The notes: generated from the letters alone by a model not told the origin. DNA of 28,051 nucleotides from Verrucomicrobia bacterium 12-59-8 (GCA_002279765.1 NCCR01000080.1:1-28051); one strand, 5' to 3'. Shown: positions 10,502 through 18,685, numbered from the stretch's first letter. Program-made: numbers and translations.

Positions 10502-10632
10502 GCTGCTCCCCGGAAGGATATGAAAAGGCCCTGATGCAGACTGGCGGCAATCAGGGCTCCCGGGGATAGCAGCGATATCTGACTTCTGTCCTCTATGACA
10601 TAGTCATCCCGAGCCCTGGCCGCAGCCGGGCT
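10502..10632 (-). promoter_or_regulatory. Structured 5' leader of the EF-G gene with competing hairpins (possible attenuator)
   Basis: Read on the minus strand, three elements precede the EF-G start. First is a hairpin (10612-10632): AGCCC/GGGCT plus GGC/GCC with one bulged base. Second is a terminator-like hairpin, GCCCTGAT/ATCAGGGC (10550-10557 with 10528-10535), followed by CTTTT. Third is a 12-bp outer stem (10560-10573 with 10502-10513, two bulged bases) that encloses the second. The 3' arm of the first hairpin (10611-10618) is perfectly complementary over 8 bases to the 5' arm of the second (10552-10559), so the two folds exclude each other, the usual design of an attenuator or riboswitch. 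The ligand or trigger is unknown. Pairings are read directly; regulation is inferred. Confidence 0.55.
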
Positions 10633-10677
10633 GAATGAACTATTTTGAGAACGCGGGGTGTCATAAGACGCGATTAT

Positions 10678-10706
10678 TAGTTACGCTAACTTGATGCGTT
10701 TGTCAA
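10678..10706 (-). promoter_or_regulatory. Predicted sigma-70-type promoter for the EF-G gene
   Basis: On the minus strand there is a perfect -35 TTGACA (10706-10701), a 17-base spacer and a -10-like TAACTA (10683-10678). The expected start near 10671 gives a leader of almost 200 nt. A small palindrome GTTA-CGC-TAAC (10680-10690) overlaps the -10 and could be an operator. This gap also separates the EF-G gene from the CHAT-TPR gene, so EF-G need not be cotranscribed with it. Confidence 0.5.
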
Positions 10707-10742
10707 TGGGGGGGGCGTCTCAAGCCTTCTTGCCATCCTCTG

Positions 10743-13700
10743 TTACAAGCCTTCATAGGCCATTTCTATCAAGCCACGCCCTTGATCTTTTTGATATTGC
10801 TGCATTGCGTCCTGCATCATGTCATCAAACCCGGCTTGATCGAGATTTAGCTCGGATGCCATGACTGTGACATTTTTCCAGGGTACCTGCTTCTCCACTT
10901 TGCCAATGGCTTTGAGGAGCAGGTACGCAATGGCCTGCAATCGGATGCCAGTTTCCCTGCGACCGTTTTCCCATGCCACAAATCCGATCTGCGCGAGTGT
11001 CGTGGCCTCCCCTGCACGATCGCCGATGGCTTGCCGCATCTCGAGCGCACGGCCAAATTTGTCCCGCGCTGCAGCATAGTTCACTTCGTTCAAATCAATC
11101 GTGGCAAGATTGTGCCACACCGAGAGTTCTCCAGCACGGTCGCCGATGGATTGCACGATCTCCAGTGCATGGCCCAACTTCTCTCGCGCTGCTGCGTAGT
11201 TCCCTTCCTTCACATCAATCGTGGCAGTCTGCGCCAATGTGGCGGCTTCCCCGGCACGGTCGCCGATGGCTTGTTTGATCCCCAGTGAACGGCTAAATTT
11301 TTCCCTCGCTGCGGCGTAGTCGCCTTCGCTCAATTCAACCGTGCCAAGCTGATGCCACGTCGCCGCCTCCCCGGCAGTGTCACCCATGTCTTGTAGCATC
11401 TTCAGCACACGACCAAACTTTTGCCGTGCTGCGGCGTAGTTTCCTTCGTTCAATTCAATAGTCGCAAGACTGTGCCACGACACCGCCTCCCCCGCCCGGT
11501 TGCCAATGGCTTGCTCGATCTCCAGTGAACGGCCAAACTTCTTCCTTGCCGCAGCGTAGTCCCCCACGTTCACATCAATCGTGGCAAGATTATGCCACGT
11601 CGCGGCCTGCCCGGCGCGGTCGCCGGTGGCCTGTTTAATCTCCAGTGAACGGCCAAACTTCTCCCGTGCTGCCTCATAATCGCCTTCTCTCAATTCAATC
11701 GAGGCAAGCTGATGCAACGTCGCGGACTCACCGGCACGGTCGTTGATGGCTTGCCGCATCTCCAGCACGCGGCCAAATTTCTCCCGCGCCGCTGCGTAGT
11801 CGCCTTCTCTCAATTCAACCGAGGCAAGCTGATGCAGCGTCCCGGTCTCCACTGTATTGTCGCCGATGGCTTGACTGATCTCCAACGCGCGGCCAAATTT
11901 CTCCCGCGCCGCAGCGTAGTTGCCTTCGTTAACATCAATCGTGGCAAGCTGATGCCACGTGGCGGCTTCCCCGGCACGGTCGCCGATAGCTTCGAAACGA
12001 GGCATCGCTTGCAGGTAAAGACCTCTGGCACGCGGCCATTCACTCAAACTCTGCAAAGCGTCTGCCAATATCTTGAGTGTGTATGGGCCAGCTGTTACAT
12101 CCGCCAATGGCTCTAACAGGGCCGCAGCTGTCTTAAACTCTTCCGCTCGGTAAAGATGCCATGCCATCGATACCGAGGCCCACTCTAGCCGTTCGTGGTC
12201 GCCACCTGCTTCCGCATGCTGGCGGCACGCCAGCAGTTCCGCCATGAAGTGCAGACGCAGTTCGGTTCCACGATCGGTTTTAATGCAGGATTCGAGGAAG
12301 GCGGCAGCGGCTTGGTGGGCCTCGGTAGCCGCTGCGGATGGCAGGCGGTCGGGATGCACCAGAAAGCTGCGCTGTAGCGGATAAACAGCATAGAGCAGCG
12401 CCTCATGCGCATCCTCCCCCAGTTGTTGCAGCAGACCACGCGCGAGCATGGCGCTGGCGGCTGCATTGGCCGCAGCCTGATTTAGTCCGCCTATGTAGGC
12501 CAGACCATCGATAGGAAGCGGCAGTTCCACCAGCGCCAATCGGCTGAGCGCGAGGCGGTGCTCTGGTATTAGCGCCTGATAAAGTTCTGGGATAAAGATG
12601 TTCTCCAGATATTTTTCCCGCAGTGCATTCAGAGCATCGTCACCCTCCGCATCAGGTGCGGATTCCAACTGCTGCTGCAATTTTTCGATCTCTGCCGCCG
12701 CCAGCACATCTGCCGCCTGCTTGATGAAGCGCGGCGTGCCGCCGATCTTCCGATGCAGCAGAGTCAGAAATTCGCGCGAGATTTCACCTGCGGCCATGCG
12801 CTCCACCACGCGCATATCGCGGGTCAGGCACTTGATGAACTCCGCCTCCGAAAAGTCGGGCAAAGGCTCATGCACCCGGCCTGGCTGAGTGGCCTCAAAG
12901 CCTTCCGGCACGTAGCGGCATGTGAGGATGCAGCGGCCCTCGCCGGTCAGACTGCCGAAGAGCGACTCGAAGAATCCGGCCAGTTCTTCGCTGGCCCAGC
13001 GTGGTGCCGCTGGAGGCAGGGGCATGAGATCTTCCAGGTTGTCGAGCACCAACAGGATGCGCGACTCCTTAAGAACCTCCACCGCCAGCCGCAGCCGGTT
13101 CGTCAGTGGCTGCTTGCCATCATTCAACATCTCATAGTCGCCCGTCTTCCCAAGGCGCTGGCAGGCGAAGCCTATTTCCTGAGCCAGCCGCAAAGCGAAG
13201 CTGTCTGCATTTTTCCGGCTGGCTTTGAGGACGACCACATGAAAGCCTTCCTGCTGGCAGCGATTGGCGAGACGGGTGGCGAGCGTGCTTTTGCCCGCGC
13301 CACCCATGCCGGTGAGCAGGAGCACGTGAAAATCAGCATCGCGCAAACCGGGGCGCAGGCGCTGCAGCAGACGCCGACGGCCTACAAAGCCCTCCTTCAG
13401 GCCCACGACACCATCGCCCAGCAATTCGTAACGGACGCCGACCTGAGCCACCTTTTCAAAGGGCTTTGACTGATCAATGAAATCATCCGTGGCATCTGCG
13501 GCGAAGACCTGCGGCAGGATAAACGTGGCATCGAAATAAACGGCATCTCCCACCGTGGAGTGTGCTTTTCCAAACAGGTCGCGACGAGCCGTGGCCACCG
13601 ACGCATCGACGGGGCGGCCCGCCGCAAGCTCGTGATAGAACACGCTGGCAAAATCCGTGGCTAAGCCGTCCGCCACACTGGCGCCCCAGCCCAAGGCCAC

Positions 13701-14531
13701 CGGCACGTGGCCGGCAGCGGTGAGTGTCTGACAAACCCCGGCGGAGGCCGCCTGAGCCGACTGACAGCCGCTGACAAATACCAGACGCACTCCACGATTG
13801 GCAAACAACTGCTCCGCCATGCTCCTAGCATCCCGCAGGTCTGAGCACCCGCGCTCGTCCTCGAAGGTGAAATAACCAATGCCGTCCTGAACGACGCCGT
13901 GGCCTGACAGGTGAACCACATGCGGCTTCAGTTCCGAAATGAGGTTGCGTAGTTCATCAAAGGTGGCGGCCTCCGCGATGCTGAGGTGGACTTTGTTTCC
14001 CAGTTTGGCAGCAAGCCGGAGCATGGCCTCCTCCTCGCGCTCATAATCGAGACCTTTCTGATCAATGGGCGCGCAGGCGGCAAAGAGAATGCGCAAGGGC
14101 AATGCCACCTGGCAGAGATTCGGCGTTGCCAGTGTTTCGCGTGTTGTTCGCCGGATGGCCCAGCGGCCATCCGCGACGAGGAATCCGCTGCTGGGAGAGG
14201 GTAGCAGCTCCCACGGCAGGTTCAGCAGCGCAGGCGCGGAGGAGGAGATGAGCAAGGTGCCGTCTGCGCTGCCGATCTCCTGCTGCATGTGGTCCCAGAG
14301 AGTGCCTAGCAGGGTGTCTTTGAGCAGATGGCCCAGATCACTCAAAGTGACGGGATCTGCCAGGGGGCGCTTGCCGCCTTCGAACGATTCGGTGAGTGCC
14401 GTGGTCTTTTGAAGCAGCGAGTCAAAAGCTGCTTGTTCGGCATGAAACTCATGGCTGCCGTGATCAGAGGCAAGGGTGGCCTTTATTCTCCCGTCGTCGG
14501 TGTGTCGCAGGTGAATGATCAGGTTAGGCAT
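10743..14531 (-). CDS. CHAT protease-STAND NTPase-TPR protein (bacterial NLR-like)
   Basis: 1262 residues. Residues 1-340 are a CHAT (caspase-like) domain with its usual N-terminal LNLPWELLPSP block, the catalytic His in VVHLSGHG (His211) and Cys in LVFVSGCQSA (Cys256). About residues 380-640 are a STAND/NB-ARC-type NTPase with Walker A GMGGAGKST (408-416), Walker B RILLVLDNLED (Asp497) and a following LTCRYVP sensor-like strand. About 640-840 is helical; 850-1169 are eight near-identical 40-residue TPRs, then one decayed repeat and a tail. In characterised relatives the TPR part senses a partner or invader, the NTPase oligomerises and the protease cuts a target; applied here this is inference. 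It is divergent from a 54-aa/211-aa pair across 93 bases, which suggests a module. Conflict or defence is more likely than housekeeping; target unknown. Confidence 0.9.
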   Translation of the reverse strand: MPNLIIHLRHTDDGRIKATLASDHGSHEFHAEQAAFDSLLQKTTALTESFEGGKRPLADPVTLSDLGHLLKDTLLGTLWDHMQQEIGSADGTLLISSSAPALLNLPWELLPSPSSGFLVADGRWAIRRTTRETLATPNLCQVALPLRILFAACAPIDQKGLDYEREEEAMLRLAAKLGNKVHLSIAEAATFDELRNLISELKPHVVHLSGHGVVQDGIGYFTFEDERGCSDLRDARSMAEQLFANRGVRLVFVSGCQSAQAASAGVCQTLTAAGHVPVALGWGASVADGLATDFASVFYHELAAGRPVDASVATARRDLFGKAHSTVGDAVYFDATFILPQVFAADATDDFIDQSKPFEKVAQVGVRYELLGDGVVGLKEGFVGRRRLLQRLRPGLRDADFHVLLLTGMGGAGKSTLATRLANRCQQEGFHVVVLKASRKNADSFALRLAQEIGFACQRLGKTGDYEMLNDGKQPLTNRLRLAVEVLKESRILLVLDNLEDLMPLPPAAPRWASEELAGFFESLFGSLTGEGRCILTCRYVPEGFEATQPGRVHEPLPDFSEAEFIKCLTRDMRVVERMAAGEISREFLTLLHRKIGGTPRFIKQAADVLAAAEIEKLQQQLESAPDAEGDDALNALREKYLENIFIPELYQALIPEHRLALSRLALVELPLPIDGLAYIGGLNQAAANAAASAMLARGLLQQLGEDAHEALLYAVYPLQRSFLVHPDRLPSAAATEAHQAAAAFLESCIKTDRGTELRLHFMAELLACRQHAEAGGDHERLEWASVSMAWHLYRAEEFKTAAALLEPLADVTAGPYTLKILADALQSLSEWPRARGLYLQAMPRFEAIGDRAGEAATWHQLATIDVNEGNYAAAREKFGRALEISQAIGDNTVETGTLHQLASVELREGDYAAAREKFGRVLEMRQAINDRAGESATLHQLASIELREGDYEAAREKFGRSLEIKQATGDRAGQAATWHNLATIDVNVGDYAAARKKFGRSLEIEQAIGNRAGEAVSWHSLATIELNEGNYAAARQKFGRVLKMLQDMGDTAGEAATWHQLGTVELSEGDYAAAREKFSRSLGIKQAIGDRAGEAATLAQTATIDVKEGNYAAAREKLGHALEIVQSIGDRAGELSVWHNLATIDLNEVNYAAARDKFGRALEMRQAIGDRAGEATTLAQIGFVAWENGRRETGIRLQAIAYLLLKAIGKVEKQVPWKNVTVMASELNLDQAGFDDMMQDAMQQYQKDQGRGLIEMAYEGL
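11025..11984 (-). repeat. Eight tandem 120-bp units encoding TPR motifs
   Basis: Eight in-frame 120-base units (40 codons each) with no spacer, inside the CHAT-NTPase-TPR gene. The shared protein pattern is GDRAGEAATWHQLATI..NEGNYAAARE-type, with the AAAREKFGR.LE helix best conserved. Differences cluster at TWH/TLH/TLA, DVN/ELR/ELN and the end of helix B. A ninth unit (10905-11024) keeps only the first half. The level of identity implies recent duplication or gene conversion, and copy number may vary between strains. It is a coding repeat, not a CRISPR. Confidence 0.93.
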
Positions 14532-14624
14532 CTGTAACGGTCATCATAGGTGAGATGCGGCAAACTTGGCAAAAGAAATCCCGTTTCATATTTGCATTTT
14601 ACAGGGGGCATTGAATCTTGATCC

Positions 14625-14789
14625 ATGGCTAAACAATCCTCTGCCTCACCTACCCGCATCAAGATCGGCGGCGTCGAGATGGTGCTGCGCCCGCAGACAC
14701 AGAAAGGCACTATTCCCGAAGATCGCCTGCGCAGGGCAGTCCTGAAAGCAGTCGCAGCGGAGCAACCATCCAAGAAGAGCGCAAAGTGA
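14625..14789 (+). CDS. 54-aa basic protein translationally coupled to the TIR/NDT-like gene
   Basis: 54 residues from the ATG at 14625. It reads MAKQSSASPTRIKIGGVEMV near its start, followed by a short helix-prone section with Arg/Leu (PEDRLRRAVLKAVAAE) and a lysine-rich tail. The stop TGA at 14787-14789 overlaps the GTG start of the next gene as GTGA, a typical coupling junction, which supports real translation despite the small size. No family is recognised. It begins 93 bases from the divergent CHAT-TPR start. It might be a regulator, an antitoxin-like inhibitor or a substrate of the protease; none of these is shown by the sequence. Confidence 0.65.
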   Translation: MAKQSSASPTRIKIGGVEMVLRPQTQKGTIPEDRLRRAVLKAVAAEQPSKKSAK

Positions 14790-15421
14790 AAACAAGACGC
14801 GGTCGCGACTATCAGCGACAAGTCTTCATCAACTGCCCTTTTGATGGCGAATACCTACCGCTGCTGCGCGCGATCGCCTTCGTGCTCAAGGTCTGTGATT
14901 ACGTGCCACGCTGCGCCTTGGAGGCTGACAGCGCCACTGAGGTGCGCGTCGAAAAGATTCTTCGTATCATTGGGGAGTGTGGACTGAGCATCCACGACAT
15001 CTCCAGAACACAGGTGGATCGCAAGTCGAAGCTGCCGCGCTTCAACATGCCCTTTGAGCTGGGCCTGTTTCTCGGAGCGGCAAAACTGGGTGGTGCGCGT
15101 CACCAGAACAAGGGTGCCCTTATTTTGGATGTCGAGCCGTATCGCTATCAGAAATATCTCTCTGACATCGCGGGTCAGGATATTCGTGCGCACGGCAACG
15201 ATCCAGGTGCCGTGATCGGCCACATCCGCAACTGGTTGAACACACATGGTCCCGCCAACTTGGTGCTTCCAGGCAAAGCCGCACTTGTGACCCAATACCG
15301 TCGTTTTCAGAAACAACTGCCCGTTATGCTGAAGGATCTCCAACTCAAGGAGACCGAAATTTCGTTTGTGGACTGGTCCAAGCTCATCGGGATGTGGCTC
15401 GAAGCGGTGGCTAAAGTGTGA
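14786..15421 (+). CDS. TIR/nucleoside-deoxyribosyltransferase-like protein, probable effector
   Basis: 211 residues from the GTG at 14786, overlapping the previous stop by four bases. The first half looks like the flavodoxin-type fold of the nucleoside 2-deoxyribosyltransferase/TIR-like superfamily: strand VFINCPFDGEY, helix LLRAIAFVL, strand YVPRCALEAD, helix VRVEKILRIIGECGLSIHDIS, then NMPFELGLFLGA, where the Glu (residue 91) sits at the catalytic position of such enzymes (compare D-x-S...N-V-x-Y-E-L-G). The block EPYRYQKYLSDIAGQDIRAHGND is a strong family hallmark, but I know no proven function for it. No membrane segment. A nucleotide or NAD-cleaving effector is plausible from fold and context. 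It converges on the GT4 gene with a 34-base gap. Confidence 0.68.
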   Translation: MKTRRGRDYQRQVFINCPFDGEYLPLLRAIAFVLKVCDYVPRCALEADSATEVRVEKILRIIGECGLSIHDISRTQVDRKSKLPRFNMPFELGLFLGAAKLGGARHQNKGALILDVEPYRYQKYLSDIAGQDIRAHGNDPGAVIGHIRNWLNTHGPANLVLPGKAALVTQYRRFQKQLPVMLKDLQLKETEISFVDWSKLIGMWLEAVAKV

Positions 15422-15455
15422 CGACCGACACTGGTGCTGGGGTGCGTGCAGCCCC

Positions 15456-16559
15456 TCACCCCTCCAGCACTTCCTCCCACTCCGCGAGATGGCGTTCCCA
15501 GGTCAGGGCTTGCACGGTTTCACGCGCGGCGGTGGAGAGGGACTGCCAGGCAGATGCGTCGAAGGCCAGCGCCTCCTGAATGCGGGCGGCGAGTTCCTGG
15601 GGCTGCTGCGGGTGGTAGAGCATGAGGCCGTTTTCGCCATTGCGGACGTGATCGACGGCACCGTCCATGACCGAGATGATGCCGGGCAAGCCGCAGGCCA
15701 TGCTTTGCAGCACGGTGTTGGAAAAGGCATCATACTGCGTGGGATGCACGAACCAGTCGGCTGACTGATAGAGTTCGACAAGGTTGCTAGTCACGGGTAC
15801 GACGCGGATGCGTGAGGCGATGCCGAGGTGCTTGATCCTATCAAGCAGCACAGGACTGAGATTCTTGCCCACGATCCAGAGCGTGGCGTCAATCTGCGCC
15901 ATCGCTTCCAGCAGGGGCTCAAGACCACGGCGGCGATGGCTGGGCGAGACGAAGATGAGCACCGGTTTCGCTGCGTCGGTTTGCAGTTTGCGGCAGAAGA
16001 GTTCGCGCGTGTTGGCGCGGTTTTCGGCAGGCCGGAAGAGCTGGGTCTCCACGGGCGGTGAGAGGATGCGGAAGCGCTCGCCATTGGTGCCATAGACGCC
16101 CTGCAACTGCGCGGCCACACGTGCCGAGCTGGTGATGAACTGCGGTGTCTCACTGCCCGTGTAAAGCCGACGCTCCAAGTGCAGTTCGTAGAGATGCTTC
16201 ACACTGTAGCGCTGCGAGAGCGGTAGCAGATTGCCATAGAGCCGATGGCAGCCGGTGCCGTTGCGGTGAATGTCTTGCACGCAGGTGCGGCCAAAGCCGA
16301 TGCTGAGATCCACACCCGCCGCCAGTGCAGCACGCGGAGCGAGGCGGTTGAAATGCCACAGGCGTAGCGTGGCTGAGCCGCGCAGGCGTGGCAGCAGCTC
16401 CCAACGGCCGGGCAAGGCGGCACCGATCTCCGGCGTGGTCAGCGAGGTGATGTACGTCAGTTCGTGTCCGGCAGCGGCCAGCCGTTTGGCGAATTCGATG
16501 AGGTAGTTCTCCACGCCCGAGGCGCGGATGATTTGCGGATGGATCAGGGCCAGCTTCAT
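15456..16559 (-). CDS. Glycosyltransferase family 4 (GT-B fold)
   Basis: 367 residues from the ATG at 16559; the longer frame starting at 16616 would overlap the upstream gene. The N-terminal domain opens MKLALIHPQIIRASGVENYLIEFAKRLAAAGHEL, the acceptor side with the glycine loop. The C-terminal domain has LIFVSPSHRRRGLEPLLEAM, LWIVGKN and the nucleotide-sugar site YDAFSNTVLQSMACGLP (the E-x7-E equivalent is partly replaced), then NGLMLYHPQQPQELA. It resembles WaaG/RfaG-type transferases of LPS core synthesis. It is the last gene of a minus-strand cluster, four bases behind a GT2 gene and with the beta-ketoacyl synthase further upstream, so glycolipid or LPS-like assembly at the inner membrane is likely. 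Donor and acceptor are unknown. Confidence 0.88.
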   Translation of the reverse strand: MKLALIHPQIIRASGVENYLIEFAKRLAAAGHELTYITSLTTPEIGAALPGRWELLPRLRGSATLRLWHFNRLAPRAALAAGVDLSIGFGRTCVQDIHRNGTGCHRLYGNLLPLSQRYSVKHLYELHLERRLYTGSETPQFITSSARVAAQLQGVYGTNGERFRILSPPVETQLFRPAENRANTRELFCRKLQTDAAKPVLIFVSPSHRRRGLEPLLEAMAQIDATLWIVGKNLSPVLLDRIKHLGIASRIRVVPVTSNLVELYQSADWFVHPTQYDAFSNTVLQSMACGLPGIISVMDGAVDHVRNGENGLMLYHPQQPQELAARIQEALAFDASAWQSLSTAARETVQALTWERHLAEWEEVLEG

Positions 16560-16563
16560 TCGT

Positions 16564-17346
16564 TTACTTCGCCTTGCCCTCCGCTTCGTTTTCATACATC
16601 CGGCTGTAGCGGTCAAAGGTGAAGAATGCCGTCGCGCCTGCGATCCACAGACCGGGAAAGCCGTCGAGAAACCCGCGCTTCAGCACATAGGCACGAGTGA
16701 ACCGCCAAAAGGGACGGAACAACGTGTGCAGCAGCGACCAACGTTTACCTTTGCTCTGCTGGGTCTGAAGAAAGACATTCGAGTACTGCACATGCTTCAC
16801 CAGGTAGTGCTGGATGTTCTTGAACGAGTAATGCAGCAGGTCACCGCGCAGCGTGGTGCAGGGTCCTGCCACATCCAGTCGTTCATGCACCTGCCCGCCG
16901 CCATCGGCGGCCCAGCGGCTTTTGTCACGACGGAAGAGACGCACCTTGCGGTCGGGATACCAGTCCCCGTGATGAATCCAGCGGCCCATGAACCAGACAA
17001 GGCGTGACATCCACGCGCCGTCGAAGCGCTGATCGTCGCCATTGGCAAAGAAGCGCTGGATCGACTCGCGCAATTCAGGGGTGAGTTCCTCGTCACAGTC
17101 CAGCGCTAGAACCCATGGCTGCGAGCACAGCGTGAGGCAGTGGTTTTTCTGCGCGGTGTAGCCCAGCCAGTCCTGGTGGACAAACTTCGCGCCGAACTCG
17201 GCTGCGATCTCGGCTGTGCGATCCGTGGAACCTGAATCTACCATTACGATTTCCTGCGCCAGATCTCCCACGCTGGCGAGACAGCGGCGGAGGTTGGACT
17301 CCTCGTTTTGTGAGATGATGGAAATCGAAAGAGGCAGGCGGGTCAT
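16564..17346 (-). CDS. Glycosyltransferase family 2, WaaE/KdtX-like LPS core type
   Basis: 260 residues from the ATG at 17346. GT-A fold: SISIISQNEESNLRRCLASV, the acidic VDSGSTDRT loop, the metal-binding ALDCDEELTPEL, and WYPDRKVRLFRRDKSRW, which together are typical of WaaE/KdtX beta-1,4-glucosyltransferases acting on LPS inner core. The C-terminal third contains amphipathic and hydrophobic stretches (FPGLWIAGATAFFTFDRY) that fit membrane association. The stop lies four bases before the GT4 start, so the pair is one operon. Function is assigned at family level only. Confidence 0.88.
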   Translation of the reverse strand: MTRLPLSISIISQNEESNLRRCLASVGDLAQEIVMVDSGSTDRTAEIAAEFGAKFVHQDWLGYTAQKNHCLTLCSQPWVLALDCDEELTPELRESIQRFFANGDDQRFDGAWMSRLVWFMGRWIHHGDWYPDRKVRLFRRDKSRWAADGGGQVHERLDVAGPCTTLRGDLLHYSFKNIQHYLVKHVQYSNVFLQTQQSKGKRWSLLHTLFRPFWRFTRAYVLKRGFLDGFPGLWIAGATAFFTFDRYSRMYENEAEGKAK

Positions 17347-17391
17347 GCGGTGTGCGACTTTCGCGAATCCACCGCCGGTGCCAAGTGCGAA

Positions 17392-18558
17392 TCAGACCAC
17401 CCCCATAGACACCACCGCATTGTGCCCGCCCATGCCGGAGGCGAGTTTGACCACCCTGTCCCCTACCGAGACCTTGAGAGGGGCTTCATTCAATGGCAGT
17501 CCGCAGGCGGGTGGTGTCAGACCTGGGAGCACCGCTGGCAGCCAGCCCTCAGAGATGCACGCCGCCAGCAGCGCCACGTCCAGCAGTCCGCTTGCGCCTA
17601 GGGTGTGGCCGGTTTGTGGTTTGAGCGGGAGGAGCGGTACTTGTTGGTCATCCAGTGCGCGCAGAAGGGCCGGAGGCTCGACGCGTGCGTGATTCAGCGT
17701 ACCGGTGGCGTGCGGACACAGCGCGACCACCCTGCCCGGCTGACCGGCATGCAGGGCTGAGCGGACGCAGGCTTCGATGCCCCCGCCGTCAGCGGGAATC
17801 ATGAGAGCGTCGTAGGCATCGCTGTTCGCGCAGTAATGCTCCAGGCGGCACAGTTTGGGATGCCCCGTGCCGTCACGTTCCAGCGTCAGCGCCACGGCGG
17901 CTTCTCCTGGCAGGAAGCCGCTGGTGCTGCGTTCCGGGCTGGTCGCGAAGGGATCGTTGATCCCATTGCTGGAAAGCAGCCCTGTATCCCGAAAATCCTG
18001 CAGAAGGGCTGCGATGAGCGGCAGATCCACCGCCACCACGACCGCGCGTGGTGCCACGCCACTGCCCACCGCCATCCAGGCCATGCCCAAGGCATCCAGA
18101 CCGGAGGAGCAGCCGTTGGAAACCATCTGCCACGGACCACGAATTCCCAGCTCAATGCTGACCGCCGCAGGTATTTCACAGTGCATCGTGTTGCTGGCAC
18201 TGAACTTGCGTAACGGCCTGCGCCATGCATTCACTCCCAGTATTTCTCCTGCGTTGCCACGGCTGCTGGCGCCGTAAAGCCAGGAGTCGCGGATCTCCTC
18301 CGCCGTCCATCCCGCGCGCCGCACGGCGGCAGTGGCCACTTGCACTGCGGCATTGGTGGCAGCGCCATAGCGCCGCCCCTTCAGCAGTCCGCGTGAAGGC
18401 AGAGCCCCCACTGGCAGTGACTCAAAACCCGTACCCGGCAATGCACCGGACAGGGCCAGCCCCCCACGCCGCTCGCGCAGCGCGGTCAGACACTCCTCCA
18501 TCCGCAAACCAAGCACACAGGCCGTCTCAACGGCTGTGACAAACACAGATTCCAGCAT
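17392..18558 (-). CDS. Beta-ketoacyl synthase (KAS II/FabF-like condensing enzyme)
   Basis: 388 residues from the ATG at 18558; a TTG 18 bases upstream is in frame but less likely. Thiolase-fold condensing enzyme: nucleophile Cys150 in VSNGCSSGLDALGMA, first catalytic His283 in CPHATGTLNH (usually NAHGTSTxxND, so the surroundings are divergent) and second His318 in LKPQTGHTLGASG. The C-terminus keeps GMGGHNAVV. Divergence and the absence of acpP or fabG neighbours indicate a specialised condensing enzyme rather than the primary FabF. It lies 45 bases before the GT2 gene in the same orientation, so a lipid component of a surface glycoconjugate is a reasonable role. An aryl-polyene-type role was considered, but no partner genes for it are present. 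Confidence 0.85.
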   Translation of the reverse strand: MLESVFVTAVETACVLGLRMEECLTALRERRGGLALSGALPGTGFESLPVGALPSRGLLKGRRYGAATNAAVQVATAAVRRAGWTAEEIRDSWLYGASSRGNAGEILGVNAWRRPLRKFSASNTMHCEIPAAVSIELGIRGPWQMVSNGCSSGLDALGMAWMAVGSGVAPRAVVVAVDLPLIAALLQDFRDTGLLSSNGINDPFATSPERSTSGFLPGEAAVALTLERDGTGHPKLCRLEHYCANSDAYDALMIPADGGGIEACVRSALHAGQPGRVVALCPHATGTLNHARVEPPALLRALDDQQVPLLPLKPQTGHTLGASGLLDVALLAACISEGWLPAVLPGLTPPACGLPLNEAPLKVSVGDRVVKLASGMGGHNAVVSMGVV

Positions 18559-18646
18559 GACTCGATACAGCCGCAAAACTCACCCTACGCAACCCTTCAC
18601 AGAAAACCTGTTACATCAAACTCACAAAAAATAAGCAAGCCAAAGA

Positions 18647-18676
18647 TTGACACTCAACTTAATAGCCAGCTATATT
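18647..18676 (+). promoter_or_regulatory. Predicted promoter of the bactofilin operon
   Basis: TTGACA (18647-18652), an 18-base spacer and TATATT (18671-18676) in an AT-rich gap of about 125 bases between divergent genes. The predicted RNA start falls about 3 bases before the ATG at 18686, so the first mRNA would be essentially leaderless, or translation starts further in (ATG at 18839). Confidence 0.55.
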
Positions 18677-18685
18677 TTAAACCTC

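Noticed and set aside
11025..11984. Regular 120-base repetition considered as a CRISPR or DNA-level satellite
   Set aside because: There are no spacers, the units stay in frame, and the protein is a TPR repeat; it is coding.
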